Source: Lutibacter sp. UBA4458 (GTDB taxonomy: Bacteria > Bacteroidota > Bacteroidia > Flavobacteriales > Flavobacteriaceae). From it: a stretch of DNA of 22,792 bases. Made by a program: the position numbers and the translations under genes. Each line of letters starts with the position of its first letter. Within the stretch, counting starts at the first letter, position 1. The DNA is taken from NCBI GenBank assembly GCA_002390165.1, contig DGOU01000261.1, positions 1 to 22,792 on the forward strand, written 5' to 3'. Below the pieces are notes generated by a model. It searched no databases, was not told the origin of the DNA, and worked only from the letters and a program-made list of their open reading frames with translations. Shown piece after piece: positions 8,034 through 15,395 of the stretch.

Positions 8034-8402
8034 TTATTTTAGGTTTAAAAGTTGTTTCACTTCTTTTACTAAATTTTTTGTAGAAAAAGGTTTTGCTATA
8101 TATTTATCTGCTCCTAAATTTAAACCTAATTCTATATCTGTAGATTTATTTTTAGCCGATAGAATTATGACTTTTATATTTTTAAAATCTTCATTTTGTT
8201 TTAAATATTTAAGTACTTGATAACCATCAACATTTGGCATCATAATATCTAATAAAATAATATCTAACGTATTGTTTTTAACTATTTCAATTGCTTCTGC
8301 TCCATCTCTAGCAATAAACACTTCAAATTTTTCTTTCTTAAAAAGATATTCAAGAGACATTACTATATTGGGCTCGTCATCTACTATTAATAACTTTTTC
8401 AT
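8034..8402 (-). CDS. Single-domain response regulator (CheY-like receiver)
   Basis: A 122-residue receiver domain with nothing added. The acidic pair is D8/D9, the phospho-acceptor is D52 (ILLDIMMP), the switch residue is S82 (ILSAK) and the conserved lysine is K104 (AKPF). The domain fills the entire protein, so there is no DNA-binding, enzymatic or RNA-binding output. The gene overlaps the sensor kinase gene by four bases (ATGA), which makes it the obvious partner of that kinase. In Vibrio and Pseudomonas the corresponding regulator (CrbR/ErdR/CbrB types) has a DNA-binding domain; this one must signal by protein contact or pass the phosphoryl group on. Confidence 0.93.
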   Translation of the reverse strand: MKKLLIVDDEPNIVMSLEYLFKKEKFEVFIARDGAEAIEIVKNNTLDIILLDIMMPNVDGYQVLKYLKQNEDFKNIKVIILSAKNKSTDIELGLNLGADKYIAKPFSTKNLVKEVKQLLNLK

Positions 8403-11035
8403 GTTGTTTTAATATTTAAGGGCAATGTAAATGTTAAACGTGCTCCATTAGGCTTAACATTATCTGCCCAAATTAATCCATTATGGCTTTCAATTATTTG
8501 TTTACTAATTGCTAATCCTAAACCGCTACCTACAGGTTTTAATACCGTTTGGTTTTTAACTTGATAAAATTTATCGAACACAGATTTTAACTCGTCAGGA
8601 TGAATACCTTTTCCATTATCTTCAACAGATACTTCAATTTTATGTTCGTTAATATTTGTTTGAACTTCAATTTTTCCAATTCCTTTTTCTGAAAATTTAA
8701 TGGCATTAGATAATAAATTTATAATTACCTGTTGAATTCTATCTTCGTCAAAAATTACATTTGCATCCGTTACTCCTTTATCTATAATTTTAATTTTTTT
8801 ATGTACCGCTATTTGTTTAACAGCATCTATAGATTTATGAATAGTATTTTTAATTGAAGTATTTTTTAGGTCTAATTTTTCTTTTCCTGAGGATAGTTTT
8901 TCTATATCTAAAATATTATTAATTAACCTACTAACTCGCTCGCTTTCATTTAAAATACTTCCTAAAAATTTATTTTTCGTTTCAAAATCTACCTCTTCAT
9001 CATCTAATAATATTTCAGAAAGCGCTCTAATTGAGGTGATTGGAGTCTTTAATTCGTGAGCAACGGTATCTAAAAATTCATCTTTTTGTTTATCTCTCTC
9101 TTTTAATTCTTTATTTGTTTCTTTAGTTTTTTGAGTTTCATCTAAAATGCCTAATACTTCCTTTAAACTTATTTCTTCTTCTTTCACTACTGAAGAAATT
9201 AATATTCTTGCTGATGCACTACCAATACTACCTGTTAAAAGTTTTTCCGAAAAATTTACCAATCGTGCGTCTGCTAATTGATAACTTGCATCCATCTTAT
9301 ATTTCATAAAAAATAGATTTAAAGCTCTTTCTGTTCGTTTAATTCCTAAAAATCGAATTAAAACTTTACGAATATCTTTTACATAAGCTTCCCCTTTCCA
9401 TACATAAGCATTTTCATGTAAACTTGCATATTTTGAATTATCCACAAACATTTCAGCAAAATTTCGTTCTCTATAGCTTCCAATAAAATTTACTGAAACC
9501 ACCACATAAACTGCAATGTTAAAAAACAAACTCCAGAAAAAAGCTTGCGGTACTGGCTCAAAGAGATTTAGCCCAAATAATTCATATGGTTTTAGTAATT
9601 CAACTCCAAACAAACCTTTATTCACAAACGAGGATTCAATAACCTGAGAATCAATAATAAAAGGTAATATTAATGTATAAAAAGTTACCAAAAATCCTAC
9701 TATTATTCCGTATTTTGCTCCTTTTGAAGAACCTCTTCTCCAAAACAAACCTCCAAAAAAGGCAGGTGCCAATTGTGCAATTACTACAAACGAAATTAAA
9801 CCTATAGAAACTAAAGACCGGTCTAACGTGAAATTTTTATAAAAAAGATAGGCTACAATTATCAATGAAAATATAGAAATTCTTCGAATATTTTTAATAG
9901 ATTCTTTATTTTCTTTAGATTCTCCTTTACTATATTTTCTTAAAAACCCATAAGGAATAATTAAATTATTACTTAGCATTGTGGATAACGCCAAACTAGA
10001 TAAAACAACCATAGAAATAGCTGCTGAAAATCCGCCTAAAAAAACCAATAAAGCTAAAAATTCGTGATTATTTTTTAGAGGTAACATTAAGGTAAATAAA
10101 TCTGCATCTACACCTTGATTTTGAAAAATAATATTTCCACCCCAAGCAATAAAAATTACAAAAACATTAAACAGTAATAAGTATAATGGAAAAAACCAAG
10201 CAACTTTTTTTAAGTACTTTTCTCGTTCATTTTCTACCACAGCTACTTGAAATTGCCTAGGCAATAACATAATAGCAACCATAGATAAAAGACTTAAAAA
10301 GAACCAATTAAAACCTCCACCCAAACCATTTATAGTTTGTTGACTATTAAAGTTTGGCAATAAAGAAGCTTTACTATAAATATCAGAAGGACCATTAAAT
10401 AAATAAAAAGTAACATACACCCCAATTGCTAAAAAGAACACTAATTTAATAATAGATTCTAAAGCAACTGCTGTTATAATTCCTTTATGGTGTTCTGTAG
10501 CATCTGTATATTTAGTACCAAAAAATGCTGCAAAAATTGCTAATAATATGGCAATATAAAAGGTGGTATCATTTAAAATAGAATTTCCACTAATTGTATG
10601 TTCTGTAATCACATTAAAAGTTTCAGAAATTGCTTTTAATTGTAAAGAAATATATGGTACAATTGCTAAAACACAAACAATAGTTACTAAAGCACCTAAA
10701 AAACGATTGTTACCATAACGAACTGAAATAAAGTCCGCTAATGATGAAATTTTATTTCCTTTAGTTATTCTAATTATTTTTTTCATTAAAATAATCCACG
10801 AAGGAATTATAATAATTGGCCCAATATAAATAGTTAAAAATTTTAAACCAGATGTAGCTGCTAATCCAACACTTCCGTAATAAGTCCAAGCAGTGCAATA
10901 CACCGCTAATGAAAGTGCATAAATATATGGGTTATTTATCCATTTACTTTTTGAATTTTTTTCCGCCCAAAATGCTACATAAAAAATAACTGCTAAATAA
11001 ACTACTATTATGGATATCACTAAAAAACTACTCAT
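8399..11035 (-). CDS. Sodium:solute symporter-STAC-histidine kinase sensor (CbrA/CrbS-like)
   Basis: An 878-residue inner-membrane sensor. Residues 1 to about 520 form an SSS/SLC5-type symporter domain with about 13 predicted transmembrane segments. A linker and STAC domain follow (about 545-630; its motif ARLVNFSEKLL then GSIGSASARILI is characteristic). Next come a coiled-coil-like stretch (about 628-652), the HisKA domain with phospho-acceptor H660 (TVAHELKTP), and an ATPase domain with the N box NLLSNAIKFS (773-782), G1 DNGKG (806-810), F box FDKFYQ and G2 GSGLGL (836-841). No PAS domain is evident. Relatives CbrA and CrbS couple nutrient transport or sensing to carbon metabolism; CrbS controls acetate use. 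The gene is followed by its receiver (4-base overlap) and preceded by a small membrane-protein gene (8-base overlap). The likely ligand is acetate or a related carboxylate, inferred from the neighbours. Confidence 0.93.
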   Translation of the reverse strand: MSSFLVISIIVVYLAVIFYVAFWAEKNSKSKWINNPYIYALSLAVYCTAWTYYGSVGLAATSGLKFLTIYIGPIIIIPSWIILMKKIIRITKGNKISSLADFISVRYGNNRFLGALVTIVCVLAIVPYISLQLKAISETFNVITEHTISGNSILNDTTFYIAILLAIFAAFFGTKYTDATEHHKGIITAVALESIIKLVFFLAIGVYVTFYLFNGPSDIYSKASLLPNFNSQQTINGLGGGFNWFFLSLLSMVAIMLLPRQFQVAVVENEREKYLKKVAWFFPLYLLLFNVFVIFIAWGGNIIFQNQGVDADLFTLMLPLKNNHEFLALLVFLGGFSAAISMVVLSSLALSTMLSNNLIIPYGFLRKYSKGESKENKESIKNIRRISIFSLIIVAYLFYKNFTLDRSLVSIGLISFVVIAQLAPAFFGGLFWRRGSSKGAKYGIIVGFLVTFYTLILPFIIDSQVIESSFVNKGLFGVELLKPYELFGLNLFEPVPQAFFWSLFFNIAVYVVVSVNFIGSYRERNFAEMFVDNSKYASLHENAYVWKGEAYVKDIRKVLIRFLGIKRTERALNLFFMKYKMDASYQLADARLVNFSEKLLTGSIGSASARILISSVVKEEEISLKEVLGILDETQKTKETNKELKERDKQKDEFLDTVAHELKTPITSIRALSEILLDDEEVDFETKNKFLGSILNESERVSRLINNILDIEKLSSGKEKLDLKNTSIKNTIHKSIDAVKQIAVHKKIKIIDKGVTDANVIFDEDRIQQVIINLLSNAIKFSEKGIGKIEVQTNINEHKIEVSVEDNGKGIHPDELKSVFDKFYQVKNQTVLKPVGSGLGLAISKQIIESHNGLIWADNVKPNGARLTFTLPLNIKTT

Positions 11036-11222
11036 AATATTTTTTTAGAATTAGATACGAGACAATAATACTTGCAATCCAAATAAAAAATATATAGATA
11101 TATAATATGGGTAAACCCATAAAAGCAACACCTTTATTAAAAAGTAATATTAACGGAATATTAAATAAAAATAATAATATAACCGAAAGTATAATTAATT
11201 TTTGCTGATGTCTTTTTTTCAC
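11028..11222 (-). CDS. Small two-helix membrane protein, DUF3311-like, upstream of the sensor kinase
   Basis: A 64-residue protein with two transmembrane segments (about 9-30 and 36-60), a basic start (MKKRHQQK) and a short helix break containing the phrase GLPILYIYIF. This pattern resembles DUF3311-type small partners of sodium:solute symporters, though I cannot confirm the match. The start codon is GTG; no in-frame ATG gives a complete protein. The gene overlaps the sensor start by 8 bases, so the products are made together. I infer a small subunit for the symporter domain of the kinase, parallel to DUF4212 for the real transporter. It lies just after the terminator of the transporter operon and has no convincing promoter of its own. 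Confidence 0.65.
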   Translation of the reverse strand: MKKRHQQKLIILSVILLFLFNIPLILLFNKGVAFMGLPILYIYIFFIWIASIIVSYLILKKYYE

Positions 11223-11250
11223 TACATTATAATTTGTTCTAAATATATTA

Positions 11251-11281
11251 AAAACAGCACTATAATTTATAGTGCTGTTTT
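11251..11281 (-). terminator. Rho-independent terminator after the symporter gene
   Basis: A perfect 14-bp stem (11251-11264 with 11268-11281) around a 3-base loop, with arms centred on ACAGCACTATA / TATAGTGCTGT. Read on the minus strand it follows the symporter stop (11297) and is followed by TTTTAATATA. It separates the porin-DUF4212-symporter unit from the sensor-synthetase unit, though partial read-through is possible because no strong promoter is visible before 11222. Confidence 0.88.
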
Positions 11282-11296
11282 ATACTAACTATTATT

Positions 11297-13018
11297 TTAA
11301 TGAGCACTGGCTTCACCCGCTCCTGAAGGTATTCTAATATTTTCAACAATATCTTGAACATGTTGAGGTGGTGCAGCTGTTAATCTTGAAACCACTAATG
11401 AAATTACAAAGTTTACCGCCATTGCTATAGTTCCGAAACCTTCTGGCGAAATACCTCCAGCTCCAAAATTAAACCACCAGTCAGCTTTTAAGCCAGCTAC
11501 TGCAGCTTTACCTCCATCAAAAATTCCAAATTTAAATTTCAACATATACCAAACCATTAATGATAAACCAATTATCATACCTGTAATAGCTCCTTCTTTA
11601 TTCATTCGTTTGTCAAAAATTCCCAAAATAATAGCAGGAAAGAAAGACGCTGCGGCTAAACCAAAAGCTAAGGCTACAACTGCTGCAACAAACCCTGGTG
11701 GATGAATTCCAAAATACCCGGCTATTACAACTGCTACAGCTGCACTTATACGAGCTGCCCAAAGTTCTCCTTTTTCTGAAATAGAAGGATTGATAATTTT
11801 CTTAATAAAATCATGTGATATTGAAGAAGCAATTACTAGCAATAATCCTGCTGCTGTAGATAAAGCTGCTGCTAAACCTCCAGCACCTACTAAAGCAACT
11901 ACCCAATTAGGTAAGTTTGCAATTTCAGGATTTGCTAATACCATAATATCACGATCTATTTTTAGTTCATTTTTAGATTTATCTGCTACATATTGAACAA
12001 TACCATCTCCATTTTTATCATCATATTTCAATAATCCTGTTTTTTCCCAGTTTGCAACCCATTGTGGTAATTCTGCATAATTTTTATTACTAACAGTTTC
12101 AATTAAATTAGTTCTTGCAAAAACCGCTACTGCAGGTACCGTTGTATAAAGAATGGCAATAAAAAATAAAGCCCACCCTGCAGAAACTCTAGCATCCTTT
12201 ACTTTAGGCACGGTAAAGAAACGAACAATTACATGAGGTAAACCTGCAGTACCAACCATTAAAGCAAAAGTAATCGCAAAAACATCCATCATACTTTTAC
12301 TACCAACAGTATATTCCGTAAATCCAAGTTCTCTAGATAAGCCATCCAGTTTATCTAATAAATAGACTCCATCATGACCTGCTGCTCCAAATCCCAATTG
12401 AGGAATAGGATTTCCAGTCATATTAATAGAAATAAATATTGCAGGTACCATAAATGCGAATATTAATACACAATATTGTGCTACTTGCGTGTACGTAATT
12501 CCTTTCATTCCACCTAAAACGGCATAAAATAAAACAATTGCCATACCAATATATACACCAGTATTAATATCTACTTCTAAATACCTTGAAAACACAATAC
12601 CAACACCACGCATTTGTCCGGCTACGTACGTAAACGAAACTATTAATGCCGCTAATACAGCCACAATACGAGCAGTATTTGAGTAATATCTATCGCCAAT
12701 AAAATCTGGCACCGTAAATTTTCCAAATTTTCTTAAATATGGAGCTAGTAATAATGCTAAAAGCACATATCCGCCAGTCCAACCCATTAAATAAACTGCT
12801 CCATCATATCCAGTAAAGGATACAATACCTGCTAAAGAGATAAATGATGCAGCTGACATCCAGTCAGCAGCGGTTGCCATTCCATTTAAAACTGGATGAA
12901 CGCCACCACCTGCAATGTAAAATTCTTTTGAAGTTCCTGCTCTTGCCCAAATTGCAACGCCTATATATATTGCAAAACTAATTCCAACAAGTATCCATGT
13001 CCATGCTAATATTCCCAT
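11297..13018 (-). CDS. Sodium:solute symporter, VC_2705 subfamily (probable acetate/carboxylate symporter)
   Basis: A 573-residue inner-membrane transporter with about 13 predicted transmembrane segments. The SSS signature region NGMATAADWMSAASFISLAG (45-64) and GGMKGITYTQVAQY (169-182) are present. It fits the large-subunit subfamily that is always paired with a DUF4212 small subunit (TIGR03648 with TIGR03647), and that small subunit lies directly upstream. A soluble loop at about 304-370 holds an EF-hand-like stretch, DKNGDGIVQ (334-342). The C-terminus carries a short cytosolic tail. Its neighbours (CrbS-like sensor, Acs module) point to acetate or another short-chain carboxylate as substrate, so it is an ActP-like protein by role; it is not identical to the YjcG family. 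The gene starts 25 bases after the DUF4212 gene and ends at a terminator. Confidence 0.92.
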   Translation of the reverse strand: MGILAWTWILVGISFAIYIGVAIWARAGTSKEFYIAGGGVHPVLNGMATAADWMSAASFISLAGIVSFTGYDGAVYLMGWTGGYVLLALLLAPYLRKFGKFTVPDFIGDRYYSNTARIVAVLAALIVSFTYVAGQMRGVGIVFSRYLEVDINTGVYIGMAIVLFYAVLGGMKGITYTQVAQYCVLIFAFMVPAIFISINMTGNPIPQLGFGAAGHDGVYLLDKLDGLSRELGFTEYTVGSKSMMDVFAITFALMVGTAGLPHVIVRFFTVPKVKDARVSAGWALFFIAILYTTVPAVAVFARTNLIETVSNKNYAELPQWVANWEKTGLLKYDDKNGDGIVQYVADKSKNELKIDRDIMVLANPEIANLPNWVVALVGAGGLAAALSTAAGLLLVIASSISHDFIKKIINPSISEKGELWAARISAAVAVVIAGYFGIHPPGFVAAVVALAFGLAAASFFPAIILGIFDKRMNKEGAITGMIIGLSLMVWYMLKFKFGIFDGGKAAVAGLKADWWFNFGAGGISPEGFGTIAMAVNFVISLVVSRLTAAPPQHVQDIVENIRIPSGAGEASAH

Positions 13019-13043
13019 GATTTATATTTTTTTAAGTTATTAA

Positions 13044-13298
13044 TTATTCGTCAACACCATATTTTTTATCAAGCTTATTCATCAATTTTACATAGATGAT
13101 AATTAAGATAACAAATACATACATTGACCCTTGTTGAGCGAACCAAAAACCAAGTTTAAAGCCGCCAAGCTTAATAGTATTCAATTGTTCTACTAAAAAG
13201 ATTCCAAATACATAGGAGACTAAAAACCAAACACTTAGCAATATCGCTAAATACTTAAGGTTTTCTTTCCAATATGCTTTCATTTTTTCTTTTGACAT
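13044..13298 (-). CDS. DUF4212 small subunit of sodium:solute symporter
   Basis: An 84-residue membrane protein with two transmembrane segments (about 15-35 and 53-70), the conserved opening KAYWKENLKYL, the middle LGGFKLGFWFAQQGSMYVFV and the end YVKLMNKLDKKYGVDE. This is the TIGR03647/DUF4212 pattern, the small partner of VC_2705-type symporters. It sits between the porin gene (19-base gap) and the symporter gene (25-base gap), on the same strand. It is needed, by inference, for symporter assembly or activity; its exact role in the family is not established. Confidence 0.9.
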   Translation of the reverse strand: MSKEKMKAYWKENLKYLAILLSVWFLVSYVFGIFLVEQLNTIKLGGFKLGFWFAQQGSMYVFVILIIIYVKLMNKLDKKYGVDE

Positions 13299-13317
13299 AA
13301 TTATTAGTTATAGTTAT

Positions 13318-14544
13318 TTATAAATAAATCATTCCTTGTAATGTAAGTGTCCCTGTTTTTGTAGGACCAGTCTTTTTATTTAAGTATTCTAATGTTATTT
13401 TTGAATTATGACCGCTCATATATACATTAGTTCCAATTCCAAAAACATTAAGATTGTCAGAAATAGCATCATAACTATTACTTCCATAGGAAATGTAAGG
13501 TTGAAATCTAGTTTTTGTTTTATCCCCTGCAATAACATATCCTAAATGAGCGTACACCATACTTCCTGTACCGTAGGCACTGTATTTATAATTTTTACCA
13601 TAATCATTTGATTGATATGTTGCATAAGCTGTTAGTGCACTTCCATCATCTCCAAGTGGTGCATCATAAAAAGCATCCACAGCAAAAATAGAAACATCTT
13701 CACCGGTTAAATTCCCAGAAATATCTGCAATTACAGAACCGCTTGGATGTAAAAAGAATCCTGCTCCAATATTAAAAACTTTTTTACCTCCTAAATAAGT
13801 ACCAACTTTAAATGGTAAAAAATTTGATTCTTGATCCAAAAAATTATATTCAAAATATCCTGCGTATGCTTTGCCAGCATCTTTAGACCCAATTAATCTT
13901 TTTCCTCCATAAACTGCATCCCCTCCATTTACAGGAGTGCGCATATCTAACCCATTGGTTATGGCATCATTTATAGCCAATCTATACTGTAATTTCCCAA
14001 TTTTACCTTTTGCGAAAATACCAATATGACGAGCAAACTGGTCAGATAAACCAATTGTTGCCCAAGATTGCCTGTTATTATCCAGGGTCATCATATTCAA
14101 TGTACTTTGATTATTTAACCTTGAAATTCCATTGAAATAGTGCAAGCCCCCACCAACAGATAAATTTGCACTTAAATTCCATTGTGCAAAAAGGTCATGC
14201 ATAAAAAGTTGTGCTCCATCTCCCTTTCCAACAGGAGACATTGTTCCACTGTTTAAACTGTTTAATCCGAAATGCGTAAGGATTAAAAAGTTCTTGTTAA
14301 TTTGTGAAAACATTAAAACTCTCGCTCGTCTCACATTAAAATTTAAATTACTAGCATTTGAAGCAACATTATCATTGTATGTAGCTTGAACTTGCGCCCA
14401 TGAAATGACTCTTAAATATTTTGAACCATCTTCGTTAAATTTTACTTTTAATCCACCTTTATAATCTGGTGATCCTTGAGCAATTGCTAACTGTACTGAC
14501 ACTAATAGAAATATTCCTGACAGCATTAGAAATCTTTTTTTCAT
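13318..14544 (-). CDS. Outer-membrane porin-like beta-barrel protein
   Basis: A 408-residue secreted protein. A signal peptide covers residues 1-22 (MKKRFLMLSG..., cleavage expected at AIA-QG). The rest alternates hydrophobic and polar residues as in a beta-barrel, with repeated aromatic girdles (for example YFEYNF, KYKYSAYGTG, YVIAG) and the ending LTLQGMIYL, a typical barrel C-terminal strand. It resembles the porins found in Bacteroidota next to carboxylate uptake genes, loosely the phosphate-selective porin O/P fold; that name need not describe its substrate. It is the first gene of the porin-DUF4212-symporter unit. I infer that it supplies the outer-membrane step for small organic acids. 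Family placement is moderate, location firm. Confidence 0.78.
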   Translation of the reverse strand: MKKRFLMLSGIFLLVSVQLAIAQGSPDYKGGLKVKFNEDGSKYLRVISWAQVQATYNDNVASNASNLNFNVRRARVLMFSQINKNFLILTHFGLNSLNSGTMSPVGKGDGAQLFMHDLFAQWNLSANLSVGGGLHYFNGISRLNNQSTLNMMTLDNNRQSWATIGLSDQFARHIGIFAKGKIGKLQYRLAINDAITNGLDMRTPVNGGDAVYGGKRLIGSKDAGKAYAGYFEYNFLDQESNFLPFKVGTYLGGKKVFNIGAGFFLHPSGSVIADISGNLTGEDVSIFAVDAFYDAPLGDDGSALTAYATYQSNDYGKNYKYSAYGTGSMVYAHLGYVIAGDKTKTRFQPYISYGSNSYDAISDNLNVFGIGTNVYMSGHNSKITLEYLNKKTGPTKTGTLTLQGMIYL

Positions 14545-14577
14545 AAAAATAAATGTTTATGTTATAGTTAATTAAAT

Positions 14578-14608
14578 TTGTTAAAAAATCAATTTTTTGC
14601 GATAACAA
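14578..14608. repeat. Imperfect inverted repeat upstream of the porin gene
   Basis: The arms are TTGTT (14578-14582) with AACAA (14604-14608), enclosing AAAAAAT/ATTTTTT (14583-14589 and 14592-14598) and an unpaired GCGAT. It lies 34 bases before the porin ATG on the minus strand. It may be an operator or a leader hairpin; in DNA this AT-rich it may also be chance. No Bacteroidota-type promoter with good -33 and -7 elements was found in the 123-base gap. Confidence 0.3.
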
Positions 14609-14667
14609 GTTGAAAAGAAAAAAGACATAATTAAAATTTAATATATATACTTGTAAATTACATATAG

Positions 14668-15087
14668 TTATTCTTTAAATCGCTCCCATCTAATAAGCAT
14701 AAATTTATCTCCTAACTCAGTAACTACAACCCCAGCGCCAATTAAATTGTTTTGTTCTGTGAAGTATTTTGCTAATTCTGAAGCATTTAAAATTTTATAA
14801 GTAGAATGATATTCAAAACTATACGGGCGCTTTATATGGTATTTTTTTACCCAATTTATAATGCTAACGTGAGAAACACCTAAAATTCGTTCTATTTCAC
14901 GATAACTTAATCCTTCCAAATATAATTGCAATGCTTTATTTACATAATAGGCGTCAATTTGTTTCCCAATCTTGTTTACTGTGAAGAAATAATTGCATTT
15001 TTTACATTTAAAGCGTTGTCTATCTTTAATAACACCACTTTTTACATAATTGGTAGAACCACAATTTGGACAAGATTTAATACTCAT
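14668..15087 (-). CDS. InsA-like zinc-ribbon/HTH DNA-binding protein, probably domesticated
   Basis: A 139-residue protein. Residues 1-37 form a zinc ribbon with the ligands C6-x2-C9 and C28-x2-C31 (CPNCG and CKKC), and residues about 58-83 form a helix-turn-helix (YREIERILGVSHVSIINWVKKY). Both match the N-terminus of the IS1 InsA protein and relatives. The last 55 residues (from about 85) are not InsA-like and have no DDE catalytic triad; I do not recognise this C-terminal part. No partner insB gene, terminal inverted repeats or target duplication is visible, so this is not an intact insertion sequence. A DNA-binding regulator is likely. It is divergent from gltBD and upstream, on the same strand, of the porin operon, so either could be its target. 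A 10-bp inverted repeat touches its start codon. Confidence 0.75.
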   Translation of the reverse strand: MSIKSCPNCGSTNYVKSGVIKDRQRFKCKKCNYFFTVNKIGKQIDAYYVNKALQLYLEGLSYREIERILGVSHVSIINWVKKYHIKRPYSFEYHSTYKILNASELAKYFTEQNNLIGAGVVVTELGDKFMLIRWERFKE

Positions 15088-15112
15088 ATATATTTATTTT
15101 GCATAAATATAT
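15088..15112. repeat. 10-bp perfect inverted repeat next to the InsA-like gene start
   Basis: ATATATTTAT (15088-15097) and ATAAATATAT (15103-15112) are exact reverse complements around TTTGC. The repeat begins at the base before the ATG of the minus-strand gene, so it would lie in its leader. It is a candidate autoregulatory operator or hairpin; AT-only arms make chance possible. Confidence 0.35.
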
Positions 15113-15265
15113 TAATTTAGCACAATATATTTTTAATATTACGCAATTTTTTTAGTAGATCATGTAATTTAACATAAGGTTTCACTAAATAATTCTCAAT
15201 TTTTTACCTTTTTAATTGTCAAATTATAAAATCAAGATAAACATTATTAAAGGAATTTTATTAAT

Positions 15266-15281
15266 TTCAAATTATTTTGAA
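15266..15281. repeat. Candidate operator: TTCAAA-N4-TTTGAA
   Basis: A perfect 6-bp inverted repeat with the spacer TTAT. It covers the TTG of the candidate gltB -33 element, the right place for a repressor or roadblock. It is short and AT-rich, so support is limited to its position. Confidence 0.3.
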
Positions 15282-15306
15282 TTATCTACATTATTAAGTA
15301 TATTTT
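15277..15306 (+). promoter_or_regulatory. Candidate gltBD promoter (Bacteroidota type)
   Basis: TTG (15277-15279), a 19-base spacer, then TATATTTT (15299-15306), one mismatch from TAnnTTTG. Transcription would start near 15312 and leave an 84-base leader before the gltB ATG at 15396. Spacing and element identity are good; the match is not unique in this AT-rich DNA. Confidence 0.4.
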
Positions 15307-15395
15307 ACTAAATTAACTACAACGTATTCGTAATTTATTAATAATATAATTACTTTTTCTTATATTTTTTTAAATATTTGTTAAAACTTTTTAAA

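Larger units (their letters stand above)
15088..15395. other. 308-base divergent intergenic region between the InsA-like gene and gltB
   Basis: The region has no convincing gene. It is very AT-rich and holds the inverted repeat at 15088-15112, a smaller inverted repeat at 15266-15281 overlapping the -33 element of a candidate gltB promoter, and a long T/A-rich stretch just before gltB. A second AATATTTG (15373-15380) resembles a -7 element but would leave a leader of under 10 bases. No riboswitch or RNA gene was recognised. Confidence 0.6.

Noticed and set aside
14668..15087. An intact IS1 element
   Set aside because: Only an InsA-like N-terminus is present. There is no InsB-type DDE transposase frame, no terminal inverted repeats and no target-site duplication that I can find.
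14926..15120. 64-codon plus-strand frame opposite the InsA-like gene
   Set aside because: It covers the zinc ribbon and HTH of the real gene in antisense and shows no domain.
15378..15395. TTG start that would lengthen GltB by six residues
   Set aside because: The ATG at 15396 gives the conserved family N-terminus with the nucleophilic cysteine at position 17; the TTG adds non-conserved residues.
15121..15395. A riboswitch or small RNA in the gltB leader
   Set aside because: Apart from short AT-rich inverted repeats, no GC-containing helices or known riboswitch core was seen.
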